From contig OX235272.1 in assembly GCA_944472155.2 (NCBI GenBank), positions 90,340,020 through 90,404,019 on the forward strand: a stretch of DNA of 64,000 nucleotides, given 5' to 3'. How positions within the stretch are numbered: the stretch's first letter is position 1; each line of letters opens with the position of its first letter. Below the pieces are notes generated by a model. The model made no database searches. It was not told where the DNA came from and worked only from the letters and a program-made list of their open reading frames with translations. A program made the translations under genes and the position numbers. Source of the stretch: Trichobilharzia szidati (Eukaryota; Platyhelminthes; Trematoda; Strigeidida; Schistosomatidae). Below are positions 26,801 through 41,700 of this stretch, one piece after another.

Positions 26801-29690
26801 GGAGTGAATGATTGATGATATGGCTCCATCTTTACCCAGTTTCGTCACTGAATATCTCTTCACGTATCTAAATTAGTTGACTGACTCTGTATATCGTTGA
26901 CTGACAAAAAATTCTGTTCGTAGGCTACTAAGTCCCCAAGAGGTGGTTGACTGGCATAGTCAACAGACGGTCTTTTTACTGGCTGTACTTGGAGTAGAAG
27001 ATGCACGCTTCTGAAGAGTTCCACAGTAATAGGAAAGTAACTATTTCATGCTTTATGATTCTGCCTTCTTTTGTTAATATTTGTTGGATATGCCTTTAGG
27101 TAGTAGGATAACTTAAATATGTGCTATTTTCCATAGCGTTTTTATGCTATTATGCATAGTTTTAATGTCTGTGGGCTAGGATTAGTTCCACTCTCCAGTA
27201 GTTCTTATTTATACATTTTGATCTTGTGTGATATAGTGAAATAAAACAGTTTCTTAGAGAGCTTTATATTATCACTATTATTCCCTTCGTTTCCGGGTGG
27301 AACATGAGGCTTCAGCAGCATATCTCCATTTCACTCTCATCTCCTCCGCACACGATCTCCTCTGTGTAACCATCCGGCTAAGCTCAAGTAGTCGTTTCCC
27401 TTTCAGATTCCACTCCGAGGTCTGTCTGGCGCGCGATATCTCTCAACGGTCTCCTCAACGTATGTCGAACCTATTTCCACTGTCTCCCGGATACTTATTA
27501 CGCCATAGACTCTTGGTTGGTTCGCTGCCAATCCTTTCCGGTCATCTGATCTTCAGTATGGAGCAAGCGAAAGTGGTAGCTGTTGATGAAAGTCTGTTAG
27601 AAATTCTCTTCCTGACGGGCCGAGTCTCTGAATCTCACAGAGGCTCTGAAATGAAATTAGGGCTGAGAGTCCGAATCTTGTTATTTATGCTGATTGCAGC
27701 AGATTTCTACACTGGTTTCAGAGTAATGTCCTGGAAGAGCTTAGCATTATTTTATTGTATCTGTTCAACTTCATCTACTGTGTCAGACTTCAAAATTGTA
27801 TTGCACTATCATCTCACATATCGGTACTAGTTTTCTGTTCGTTACACAAGTAACCTTGATTCATCTCATTTTTTTTGCTAATTTAAATTTTAGGCAGCTA
27901 TTGAATTCAATTTAAAAAATTATGTAGCTGCATCCGAAGCTTTAACTGATATGCCGCCAAGATCTGAAGAAGAACTCGATCATATAACACTTCATAATCA
28001 AGCCTTAATGAATATGGAAACAGAACCGGCAGCAGGTTTTCAAAAATTACAATTTTTACTGCAACAAGAAACTTTTCCATCTGAAACATTTGCAAATCTT
28101 TTGCTACTGTATATAAAATATGAATATTTTGATTTAGCTGCTGATGTAATGGCTGAGAATGCATCATTAGCCTATGAATATCTGTCACCGGATTTATTTG
28201 ATTTCATTGAAGCTGTAATTCTTCGACAAACAGCACCCCAAGATGCCTATAAGTAAGATATGATGTATGATGAGCAGTGTTCATACTATTTGATATGTCA
28301 GTTTATTTTTGATAATCTGACTATCCCTAACCTACTATTCTGACCTATGTAGTTGACTTTACAGTCATTGCAGGGTATTTTGTAAATTATTTTACTTTGT
28401 TTAATTGGGTCCACCGGGTCTTTCAACCTACAAAGCTTGTCTCTGAGTGAGTTTGTAGGTTTGAATGTCGCCCTAATTCCTGCTTTATTAAGAATCATAC
28501 GCAGGATCTCAGAACATAAGAATTTAGCTAAGGTTAGAATGATTGACTCTACGAACATGAGTAATTTAGAAAAAAGCTCAGCAATTGCACTTCACGCATT
28601 AACAAACAACCACACAATAGGGTGGGATAGGGTTAAAATTCTAAAAAGTAATATAGGTAGGTGGAGAGAGGTTGATTACGGAATCCTTGTTCATTGAGTC
28701 TACACCCAATACATGCAACAGAAGTGATTCAATGCAAATACCAGAAATATGGAAGATATTATTACCACCGGTCAAATCAGAAGAGGATAATAAATAATCT
28801 TAAAATTCTATTTCAATTCAAACACATCGCAACATTCTAACAATTAACTTATTATGACTATAAAAAACACTCGTCTTATTTCCCATCTGATTGTATTTGA
28901 TCAATAACACTCATATTATTATCTCTGAATGTACATTATCTCATATTGAATTTTATTCCAATATCTAATCGATTCCACATATGTATATAAATGAAGGAAA
29001 AAAGTTGTGTGAGTAGTGACTTGATATGATTATGAGTGGCAATAGTTTGTGCTCGAAACGTGTCATCAGTTAATATTACTGTATAACACTGTGTGACTTT
29101 ATCAAAATAAAATCTTATCCATAATGGAGTCAGTTTATTTTGTAATATATACACCATTTGAGTATGTGCAAAGCCAGTGGTCACTGCATCTGATGATGCT
29201 TATTCATTCTTTACGGCGGTACATTAGTTTTTACTTCATGGTGCTTCTAATACAGTTTGTTGTCCATAAGCGTCAAGCGTAGAGGCTCAGTGATTATAGG
29301 CACTAGGTTGGTTTGATATATACCTAGATTCATGAAAATTTCTTTCATTTGGTGATGTAATGGTTACAGTTTGAATGAAAATTTGGTTTGAACAAGTGAC
29401 CTTTAGGTAGATATCACACTGACTTTTCATTTCAACTTCATTTGGCGCTTCATTGAAATGAATTCAGGTTTACAAGTGCCAGATGAGTCATTCGCATCTG
29501 TTCTGAGGTTTGTTAGTGACCTGTCCATTGGGGCTAATATAATATTTATCCAGTTCACTCCATATTCTTAGACTATGAGTGGGTGTAGGTCAGCCTTGTG
29601 CTGTCAGGTTACATTTGATGGGAGTGAATTGTGTGTCAAAAATTCTGAGTTTTCCCCTCAAGTTGTGTAGGAGACGATGTATTTTGTCAA

Positions 29691-29727
<37 letters not shown>

Positions 29728-32700
29728 CTGCATATTCACAGCCAGATATTACTACAGGAGCACTAGATTGACGGGGTCAAAACCGCCTTCAAGTTAAGAT
29801 ATATGACTAGTATTGACTACCGCTCCTTTGTTTCCTTTCTGTTAGACTGGGATGGATGACGGTGTACACAAGTCTGATGGGGATATCTCAGAATCCCGTA
29901 TACTAGATACTGTCTTAATCAGGTCATTAGTTCACCAAGGTCATTCTTATACACTTCTGGATTTAAACTGTCAAGATGTGCTACTTTGCCTCATTTTATA
30001 TAAGATAGAGAGTTAGTAATCCCATTTACAGTAGGAGGATCATTGTTTATATTTCATTCAGATGATGACTGAATGGTAAGCAGCTGTAGTCCAGTTAAAT
30101 TGATCCAATGATTTTTCTGTCCAACATCCCATCAATATACTGGAAATCTTTTCACCTCTCACAGTGAAGTAAGTTTGTAAATAAATGTTATTCAGAGATT
30201 GTTTTGTAAGCTAACAATCTCAACAGCGTAAACGCAAACGGATGTGATTTGAAATATACCTTGTCGTTCGACTTCTTAGGTTTTATCGCTCATCTAATTA
30301 TCACGATCACTCAGTTAAATTAATTTGATAATGGCGCGTTAAAAGCCTTAACTCTTCCGATGGAAATTTCCATGTATACTAATTGTTTTCCAAATGTTTG
30401 AAAGGCTGAGAATTCCTCTGATCTTCTTCATCTAATATTTTTATTTTAGCTTGATTCCACACAGTATTTTGGTACAAGTATGGAATTTTTAGCATGTGAT
30501 ATCAGTAGCCCAAATTTAACAGGCCAACCATTGAGATCAGGTGTGGGTCGGCCGGGAATCGAATCCGGGACAATGTGCATGGTCGATGAGCGTCCTAACC
30601 GCTGTTATCGACGCACATTATTCAATGTCATATCATTATGTTCCATATGAGACCAGTCAGTTTAGTATGCCGGAGGACTGAAGTCCTACTTTTATACAGC
30701 TATGTGCTGTTAAGAATTTTACTCCTAAAAATAAAAATAAAGTTGGCAGAACACACAATTCCCAGTAGCCTGTCCTCATAACTCTGACTCTTGTTGTTGA
30801 CATCAAAAAAATATTTCGAATTATTTTCAAGAGTCAGTTTGTAGTAATTTGATTTGTTTCAAGTTTGACAGCACATTGATATCAGTTAGAGAACCATTAT
30901 AATTCGGGGAGTACTGATGGGTACGTACCGCCGATGAGCCTCAAACTAGGACGAAACAGATGTCCAGTACCATCTGCTGGTTTTCAATTTGTTCTTTAAC
31001 TGATATCAGTCTGAGCTCAAGCTTTTAACAAATCAAATTACTACAAAATGACTCCTGAAAATTCATCTGATGCTCGCTAATGACTGGCTACAGGACGAAA
31101 CTGCCTGGAGTTCTAGTGAGAAGTTGAGACCAGTGGGGTCTATCCAGTAGGGAGCTAGGACAAATACCTGCCGATAACACTAGCTGGTGGCACTCTAAAA
31201 TCACGAATCGGTAGGAATTTGAGTTTATGGGCTAGTGATTCGGGTTCCGGTGGCTGAATGGTCTACGAGGTTGCCTTGTAACTGGAAAGTCCTGTGTTCG
31301 GACCCCGGAGGGTGATTATTACCAATTTTTTATTTCCAGTTGACTGCTTATATTAGACTGAAATGTTTGGTCTCTGTCAACATGGGAACACTATCACTTA
31401 CTGAGGAGACAGTTACACCAAGCTGACGAATGTCAAATGGGACGAAATGCACATCCTGGATTCCACTGCTAGCCACAGTCCACCAAAATAACATATTTTT
31501 CCATATCACAAATTAGAAGTCGGTCATAACGGGAAAGATATATATATATTTCAATAAATCCTCTTCAGGTTCTTATACTTACAAAACAATAGTTATTATC
31601 AGTATATTAACAAACAGGTATGCAGAGGATACATTTAACGTGGAATATGATCATGGATTTGAAAAAACCCAGATGAGTCTCAAGTTGTAAGGTAACAGAA
31701 CAAAAGAGTATTTGTCCTACAAAGGTGGTGAGTTGAACGAAATTACAAAATAGTGTGAATTGGATGATAATGGTGATAATTTTCACAACAGATTCGTATA
31801 GTATCGGGAAAGAAAACTGATAACTTGTTATAAGATTGTAAAATGTGTTTGGTGAATGGCTAGTACAAAGACAGTATATCCGAAACAGTAGATAATGAGA
31901 CTACAATAAATAGTTTACGATGAAATGATCAATTTGTTGGGTGAATGAAGCGGAGTCATATAAAGGGAAATGGTATTGTAACGACAGAACACAAGGACCA
32001 GGCAACAAATCGTTTATTGAGAAAATCAACAGATATTTATAGATTTTTATGTACATTACCAAAGTGCTCGGTCCAATCAATCAACGGGAAAATCTAAAAT
32101 TAAATTAAATAATCAATATGACCCGTTGCAAAAGAGGTGGCTCTCCTGGCCCAAGTGTTTTAGTGGATAACGCTTTGGCGTTTGAAACTATGAGCACCGG
32201 GTTCGAGCCTCGGTGGGAACATCATCACTCACTGCGGAATGCAGGCACATCCAGATGACGATTCCCAAATAGGACGAAATGCGCATTATCCTGGATTCCA
32301 CTGATAGTCACCACCCACCATTTCACTTCCTCAAGGTTAGTCTGTGTTCTTGTTTTTCCTCATGATCAAGATTTGGGACGTAAACATTGACGTAAATTGC
32401 TGCCTACCAATTTTGGCTGGCAGACAGCTCTCACCACATTATCACTAGTAATAAATTAAAATACCCTGTTAGTAAAAGAAGAATGTGGATTATAAAACGT
32501 CGAGAATGAAATTGTTCGGAAGAAAAGAAAGGAAAACGAAGGAAAAGGCGAAATTAGAGAAATATGTAAAGTGAAGCAGGGATAGTATTTAGTCTAAGGA
32601 TACCTAAGGTAGGTACAACATCTGAACATGTTCTTTTTATGAATACATAGAAGTGGGTTGGTCTATGCTATTTCCACAGAAGACGGACTGCACTTGACAA

Positions 32701-35700
32701 TGCCTTAGGTATGTAGTCTTTTTTCATACAATTAAAACAGTGGAAATAAGGATGACCAAGCCAGAAATTTGTATTCAAAGAGAACACGTGACAAAAAGTT
32801 GGTCCTACTTTGACCATCCTTGGATAAAATGCTGTTCACTCCTTCACATGTTTCTCTTCCTCTTTCGTTTCTTTTTGTCTAAACAGTTTTAGTCACATTG
32901 TTTCATAATTTATATTCGTCATCGTAGCAGGCTTGAAACGAAATTCCACAGAAGTTTTACCCACCAGCATTTAAGTAATTACAGACAGAATATGGAAGTA
33001 AATATTGTACACAATTATATTTATTCTTCTTGTAATTTCTTTCCCACTCTATTCACCGATTATTATAATCATCATTTTTTTTCCTTCAGTCGTCTTGATC
33101 AAATGGCTGCTAAGCATACAGAACAGTTGAGACGATTGACAAAGACAGTTCAAGAAGCCAGACAAGCACAAGACGATGAAGCAGTGAAACGTGCTGTACA
33201 CGAATATGATGTAGCCTTAGAAAATTATATTCCTGTGTTAATGCAACAAGCTAAAATTTATTGGGACATGGAGAATTATCAACAGGTCAGTCAATGACTT
33301 CATGCTCATCATTTATATATATATTCTCATCGAAGGTATTGGTTGAGGATAGCTCTGTATCACAAATTCAGAAAGTAAGAACTCACGTGCCATCGAATTC
33401 CAGCCCAAGTGTCTGAATAGTCAACGAGCTTGGTCTCGTAACCTGAAAGTCCTGGGTTTGATCACTGGAGGGGTCGTGGTTGTGGACTACTGAAGACTCC
33501 CGAACTAGGACGAAAAGTAAATGCATTTCTTACTAATATATATTTATATACTTTAAAAAAACAAGGTTAGAATAAACTGAACATTCATTCATAATTCTGG
33601 AATACTTCAGTAATTATTTCTATACATACTAAAGAGCTTAACAACGGCTTTTATTCCTGAAGTAGTTTGGTGGATGGTGACTGGCAGTAGAATTCATGAT
33701 GTGCATTTCGTCCCATTTAAGATTTGTCAACCGGATGTAAGTGCATTTCCAGGGAGTGATTGTGTTTTCACTGAGGCTCAAACGCAGTACCCATCGTTTC
33801 AAATACCAAGGCGTTATCCACTAGACCATCTAAACCGCGAGAGCCACCTCTCGTGCAATGAGAGTTATTATTTGTTTTTAGAACCGAGCATTTCAGTCCA
33901 ATAAAATCAGAAAGAAATGCAAAGTAACCTAAAAACGACATGTCAACAGAAGCCGGGAAAATCAAAAATGAATCAAAAATAAATAATTACTGACAGCTGT
34001 TGCACAAGAGGTGGCTTTCGTGGCTTACTTTGTCTAGTGGATATCGCTTTGGCATTTGAAACGATGGGTACTGGGCCCGAACCTCAGTGGGAACAGCATC
34101 ACTCCATGGGAATGCAGATACATCCACTGACGAGTCCCAAATACGACGAAACGCGCATCATGGATTCTACTGCTAACTACCATTCACCAAATTAAGGTTC
34201 ACCCCTTGTTTACCTCATTTTCCTATCTTTCATCTGTGATTGTAGCCCATAAACATTTTGACCTATAATGATAACATTTGTGATCCTTTATGTTTTCTAG
34301 ATCTTTTTTACAAATATATATATGACTAGTAAGTGTGTGATCAAAATGTCCAAAACAGGTTGTGCAAATACCCTGCACGTTTCAGATAAATTACGTCTTC
34401 TTATTGTCTTGTCGAAACTCATAAAGGGAACTAATTGCTTTAAACTTTAGTGCCTCATTGTTGATTATAATTTTATTCTAAACGCACTGTCCAGAATGAC
34501 ATAAAACGACAAGAAGTTCATTATTTAAATCTAAAACGGCATCCTAAAATCAACAATGAACAAATTGCTGCTGTACAAAAGATACGTCGATGAAACTTTT
34601 ATAGTTTGTCAAGATGATTCCGATTTAAATTGTATCTTACAGGAGTTTAATAACTGTCATCCTTCAATTAAATTCACAATGGAAGTTGAAAATGAATCAA
34701 AGATTCCATTCTTGGACGTCGAATTGAAAAGAAGAGATGACGGAGCTCTGAAAAGATCTATCCATAGAAAACCAACATGGAATGGCCAGCTGACAAACTT
34801 CTACACTTGGATACCTATCACTCCATAATGGATAGGATTTTATTTTAATAAATCACACAGTGTTGTACAGTTAAATCAACTGATGACGTTTCGAGCACAA
34901 ACTACTGCTCATAATCATATCATATCAACTTGATATGGTTATGAGCAGTAGTTTGTGCTGGAAACGTCATCAGTACAACACTGTGTGATTTATTAAAATA
35001 AAATCCTATCTATTATGGAGTTATACTCTACCACAATGCCCAAGTTTTATACTTATATCAATAATACATATGGATACCTATCAGCCGTAAAAGAGCTCTC
35101 ATCATCTCGCTAGCCCACCGCACCAGAAGAATTTGTAGTGATGACTGTTTAGAAGAAGAGCTCCTATTCCTAAAAAGCATCCTGGTTCAAAATGGATACC
35201 CACCGCGTTTCGTGGAGAAGAACATGAAACCAAGGCCAAAAAGAGAAGAATACACTTCAGTGCAAAAGAAGACACTCTATTTGAATCTGGAATTCAGGGG
35301 AGACCTAGCAGCAGATGTCCTTAAAAGGAGAATCTCCAAATCCCTGAAGAAGACTTTTCCGGCAGCAACTCTAAGAGTGATATTCTCTAGCCGCCCACTA
35401 CTTCGGAGCAATGGGAAGGATAGACTTCCGCATATGACCACTTCAATGTGCATATATCAGTTCACCTGCTCTTGCGGAGCTAGGTACATAGGTCGTTCTA
35501 TGCGGGTCTTATCAAAACGTGTTAGAGAACATCATCCAGCATGGCTGCAAAGAGGAGGCACTGGTTCAATCAGAAGCGCAATAACTGAACATCTTGTCAA
35601 TACCTGTCACAGAATCTCAACCGACTCATCATTTAGAGTCATCTACAAAGTAAACAAAAATCTACCAAAGACAGTGTGCTTCCGACTTCTTTGTACTGCG

Positions 35701-38700
35701 GAAGCTCTCGCCATATGCATCGAAAAGCCGGAGCTATGTGTTCAAAAGAAACTAGTCCAGCCTTTACAACTACCATGGACCTAGTTCGGTATGTTCCCTT
35801 ATCCTTCAGTTTTTTTTGTTTTGTTATCTGTGTGTGTAATTTTCTCTCTTTACCTTCATTCAATTCATCCTATTTTTTCAGTTATAAAATCAGTTATTTT
35901 AAGTTTGTTCCCATGCTCCTCCTGATCACACTTGTAATCCGTTTAGAATAACCATTTTACAATTATATTCTAATCCTGTGTAATTTTTTGTTTCTATGCC
36001 TCTTGTAATCTATATTCACACCTCCTAACTTACATTTCAAGTTGAAAATTTTGATCTCAATTTGTTTCCATGCTCATTTTGTTCACACCTGTAATTCGTT
36101 CTAAGCCTCTTGTAATTCATATCAAGTTGAAAACAATTATCACCTTTTATTCGCCTTTAAAACTATTTCTCCAGTTATCAAATATTAATTTTGCATACGT
36201 TGTAACTGTTATCTAATCCTATGCAATCTTGTCTCTAAGCCCCTTGTAATCTATATTCGTACCTTCAAACTTTCATATCAAGTTGAAAATTATTATCACC
36301 TTCGTTACTATGTGGAATTAAACAAATAAGAATTGTATCCATGTAAACTTATCTATATAAATGCGATTGTACAGCTCTTGAGAATGAAATCGCCGAAAAG
36401 ATATCTTTGCTGAACTTCTTGTTCTTCTCAATCTAATGTTCCAATGGGTATTTTCCACGATTTAAAACATTTCCATCCTAATTAAAAGTAAATTGGTTAC
36501 AGGATTTCATCATGAGCTGACACTGGTAGTACTGGACAGCCAGCTGTCTCGTCCTAGTTTGGGACTCTTCGGCAGTACGCACCCATCGCTAGGGTTCGAA
36601 TCCAGGACCTGGTTACAAGGCTTGATGGTTATCCGTAACCTTATACAAGACCGATCGAACCTAGTACCTTCAGCTTATAAGTCGAGCTCGTTGACCTGTC
36701 AGTCACTAGGACAGAATTCGGTGACCCTTGAGTTTTAACTCCTCCCAATTCGTGATATAGATAGTGCAACTGCAGGCCAATGTCATTGGTGAGAACTTGT
36801 CCTCACACCCAAATTGGTTTACTCTCCTGTCACGACTTTCCAACAGAACTCAAGTTCTCCCTGTTTTTCAATGGTCCTCTGACTGAAGACTCTTCGTGGT
36901 CAAACCTGAAAATCGTTCAAAGCCATGCAAACCAACACTTGTATATTTCAAATAGTTACACTTTGTTCTTATCTAGCATTTCTTTCTTTTTCTCCCACTT
37001 AGGTTGAGAAAATATTCCGTAAATCTGTTGAATTTTGTAATGATCATCGTGTATGGAAGTTGAATGTCGCCCATGTGCTATTTATGCAAGAAAATAAATA
37101 CAAAGAGGCTAGTGGATTCTATGAACCAATTGTTAAACGACAATTTGATAATCTGTTAAATATTAGCGCTGTTATACTCGCTAATCTATGCGTTACATAC
37201 ATTATGACTAGTCAAAATGAAGATGCTGAAGAATTGATGCGTAAAATTGAAAAAGAAGAAGAAGCTATCAGTTATGAAGACCCGGATAGAAAAGTATTTC
37301 ATCTGTGTATTGTTAATTTAGTCATCGGGACATTGTATTGTGCTAAAGGCAACTATGATTTCGGTATTAGTCGGGTTATTAAAAGTTTAGAACCATATCA
37401 GAAAAAACTTGGACCAGATACATGGTAAGTTCTTATTTCAATACATTTCGTCTTTTGTTGTTATGGTAGCAAAAAGATTCAAAATACAGGTGACATTAAG
37501 ATTGATAGATGGAAACCAAACGTAGATTCCTTTTGAAAAATGCTGAAGGAAAACGAATCACGAATTGGTTGAGGTTGGAATTCATGGGCCATTGGGTTGG
37601 ATCCCAGTAGCTGGATGTTCAATGGAAGGTCCTGGGTCCTGAGCCTGCTGGATGCGTATCTCTGAAGAGTCCCAGACTAGGATGAAATACATGTCCAGTA
37701 CTCCCTAGTTTCCAACTGTCCTCTAACTGATGTAAGCTCGTGATCAAACTTGAGACGAACCACCACCTTTTTGAACATAGGAAGGGAACGCTTACGCGGC
37801 GCGTAAAACCCAGAATACAGGATTTGTCCAAATTAAATTAGTACATCAGTGAATAACAGCAATGAATAACAAATTATAAGTCTTGAATCCTCAGTTGTTT
37901 GTCTAGACTTATCCCCCACCAAAAGTGCTTCTAAGAAAGTGTGTCAACAAGCGTAAACCTAAATGAACCATTGCTTAAATGAAGAACTCCGAAATATAGA
38001 AACGCCTACTACTAATAAGTAGTATAAAGTTTAAAACAGAAAAATGAGGATTTCCATTCGCATCTCCAGAAGGCTAGGAGTCTGTTGACATGTCACCTTC
38101 TAGTACAGATGCTTGGACGATGCCTGAGGATTAATATGAAATTTCTTTGGTTGATGGTGACTACCCTACTTAACAGAGCCTTACTTCAGGTTATCAAAAT
38201 TTGGGATAATTTTGCTTGTCAATTTGAAATTTTAAAGCCACACATTAAAACTCGAATTAACCTGCATGATAACTAGAAACCTACTGCTTCATACTTACGG
38301 TCACACTGAAGACACAAGAATGTGTGTGTAATACTGAAAGACTTCATCTTCTACTGAACAACGAACACAGTCTGGCGAGTAATCGTCCCTGCTTGACTCT
38401 GTCTAAATTTCTGTGACTCATATAGAAGACCAAGTGGCTATTTTATGATGTTATCTGGAACTTCAATAAAAGCTTCACAAGTAACCCTCCCAGCAAGTGC
38501 CACACAATACTGCAAGAGAAGTGATAAACTTGTCAGTTATACAAGGTAACAATGAACTGAATCCGATTAGTCCAGGACACTGGATCAAATAGTGAAGTTA
38601 TGAACACCCCGTATGACTTTCACTGACAAATATAGTTTGTTTGATAAGGGTTCCTAAAAGGTTAAAAACCAGTCATCGGAGTTATTGGTTAACATGACTT

Positions 38701-41700
38701 GAAACCATTCGAAGAATTTGGTTTTCATTAATGGCAACCACTATGCTCTACCACTTCCATATCTTTCATGTTGCTTGTTTCAATATTCATTTCTATGTAT
38801 ATTTGTTGTAACGATAAACACTTTTGTGCCAGTTATTACATGGTTGTAGGCAGTCTAAAGGAAGCCTTGGACCTAGGTTTTGTGCTTATTGGCACTCACC
38901 AGTCAGCAAGGCGTATTTGTAATCTTGAAGGAATTCATGTTCTTCCTGAGGTTAGGACTCGTGTCATCCACAGCTGCAGTTAGAAACGTTACCACTGAGC
39001 TATTGGAGCTCGCGACTGACCTCCTGTAGGACTGTTCTGGATACTCGTCTAGTTCTTTGTTGGGTGCAGACTGAATTTCATCAGTCAAGTTAGTGTCCAA
39101 TCAAAGTACTTTTGTGCCATACAATAATTTTTGTCTACCTTGTGATTTATTTCAGCGTTTTTCAAATATGATTGACTGCTGACAGAATTTTAAGGTGAAA
39201 CATTGCAAAAAAGGGCTCCATTTCAGCTTGCTACAATATATGTACCTCCCAAAGGCAGAGAAAAGAGATGACAAAGAGAGTAGATATGCATGGGAGAAAT
39301 AATAGTAACATTAGGAACGTTAAGGTCTAGTGGATACTGAAGGTCATAGAGAGTGAATGCATCTGCACCAGCGAGAATGACTAGAAGCCATATCACACCA
39401 ACAGTCTCCAGTCATTGATTCCTAGAGTTTCGAAGAATTCATCCAGGGAGTCTTCATCTCCCTAAATGTCTCAAACCAATAGCCATATAAATTATAGACT
39501 GGTGTCAGATTTCGGTTTGACTACTCCTAATCTTAGGCCAGCTAACATTGTTCGACGAGAAAGGAGGTGGTTCGGCATGTGCATTCCTTGTCCTAGTCAT
39601 CTCGATCGATGTAGTTTCATAACCTAATTAATTGTCCTATCTTCCTTACTCAACACTATACGCCTAATCTTAATATTGTTGACCATATTGTACCACACAG
39701 CACGGACTGAAATGGACTGCTTGACCTATACATACCATACAGTCTACTCATTGATTATTCGAAAAATTTAGTGACAGTGTCCTTTTTTATTAATCTATTA
39801 AAAGAGACAGATGCATAGAACCTTGTACACTAGTAAATCGGTTCAAGGCAATATAGTTTGTACTAGTAGGCTAAAGGTAAAAATTTAAAAGATTGATTAA
39901 TGAACAATTTTTTAAAATTATTTTATTCCTTTATGTTCCCAGTGGAACATGAGGCTTCAGTCTAGGGCTTTGAAGTTTCGGTAGCAGTGGAGTTTTACTT
40001 TTACGGGATGGGGTTTCTAGTTAGCATCATCTCCAACCTTCTTTCTTTACTAGTTTTATTACTGGCTTAGCGAAGTAAATGAGTGCGCCGTCGGCCGGGG
40101 ATCGAAAGCCGAATCACCTACGTGGTTGGCGAGCATTCTTCCGACGCACATTAATTAACAAAGAATACTCCTTCCCAAAATTCGTCATCAGATTCTACAT
40201 TAATATGCATCTATAATAATCAAAGAATCACTGTTATTAATAACTCTAATGCTGTTTTAAATTACATTGAATCAGTAATATCGACAGATTACAATTCAAA
40301 CGCATCAGTAAGAGAGAAAGATGATATGCATCAATATAACAGTAAACTGAATATCAGATAAATTAGGGGAATTAACACAGAATTTACGAATTTAACGGCT
40401 CGGCAACAGGTCAGGGTATCAATAGTGGCTGACTGGACCTGTTTCTTTTGCACACAGAGCTCCGGTTGTTTTAGGCGAATTGCAATGGCCTCTTCTGTTT
40501 GCAGTGTTCCATATTTAGAGGTCTTTGATAATTTATTCGGTGCCCGATAGATGACCGTAAAAAACTCTTCAATGGTGTTAGCTTTTGACCTGTTTGGACG
40601 AGGTGATCCAATACAGAACTGTTGATCGTTTTAACAACACATTTATTTAACCACACTGATGGTAGATATTCCTAAGGACGGAAAATTAGGATCCTAGAGA
40701 AGAGTTCGAATGATAGATACACTTAGAGGTGTTTAACCTAAGTAGTTCATCTTTTCGTTTCGGAATCACAACCAGTTGTGTAGAGAATACAAGCTGCAGC
40801 TTAATGGCATTAAAAATTCTTTAAGTTAGTTTCCTCAACTGGTTGGTTACTATTTCATCTGGTATATATATATATATATATATATAAGCATTCTTAACTA
40901 GTCTCTTGACCATGTGTTTAGTTGATGAACTTTTCAGAGTAGCTTTATTCATTTAATGTATCACATATATGTTCATTTTTCATCTCATCTTCTTAACACA
41001 TAGACCTTACCCTATATATTATTATTTCCTTGAGTTCCAAGTGGAACATATGGCTTCAACAACACATCTACACTTTCTTCTATTTTCTGCCATCCTATTC
41101 AGCTGGCTAGCTCCACGACTGCCAATAATCTCTCATCTCCTCCTCGTACAACGCACTCGTCGCTTCCCATTGGGATTCCACTCGAGCAGTGGCCTGCATT
41201 GCGCGCGATTTCATTTGACGGCCTCCTCAACGTGTGCCCGATCCATCTCCACTTTCTTCTACATATTTGTTGAGCAATCGACTCTTTGTTGATTCGTCAC
41301 CTAGAGATTCCTGTTACTAATTCTTTCTAGCCGGCCGACCAGCCATTTGATCTGTTGATAAAAGTCTGCGGTAACCTGTTGGAAATCCTTTTCGCGGCAT
41401 GCAGTGCAGGTTTCTTACCAGTATAAAAGAACTGACTGACTTCACATTTGTGTTGAAAATCCGAATCTTGTTCTTCATGCTGGCTGGCTGGCTGAGTGCA
41501 GAAGATTTCCAAACTGGTTTCAGGTTGATGAAGGTGTATCTTGCCTTTCCGATTCTGGCTGGTGTTGAAATTTTCATCCGTTCCGACTGCCTGTGGTTAA
41601 AACAATGCTTCCCAGATAAGTGAAGGAGGCAACCTCTGTCAAATCTCTTCCGTTGATAGTGACTAGTGCTGGTTGTTGTTGCTGTTGGCTGGTTATCTTC

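Noticed and set aside
27297..27830. 177-codon plus-strand frame
   Set aside because: It is the antisense shadow of an SR2 3' end.
29696..29725. AT tract as an origin or regulatory site
   Set aside because: A plain microsatellite, seen twice more in the window.
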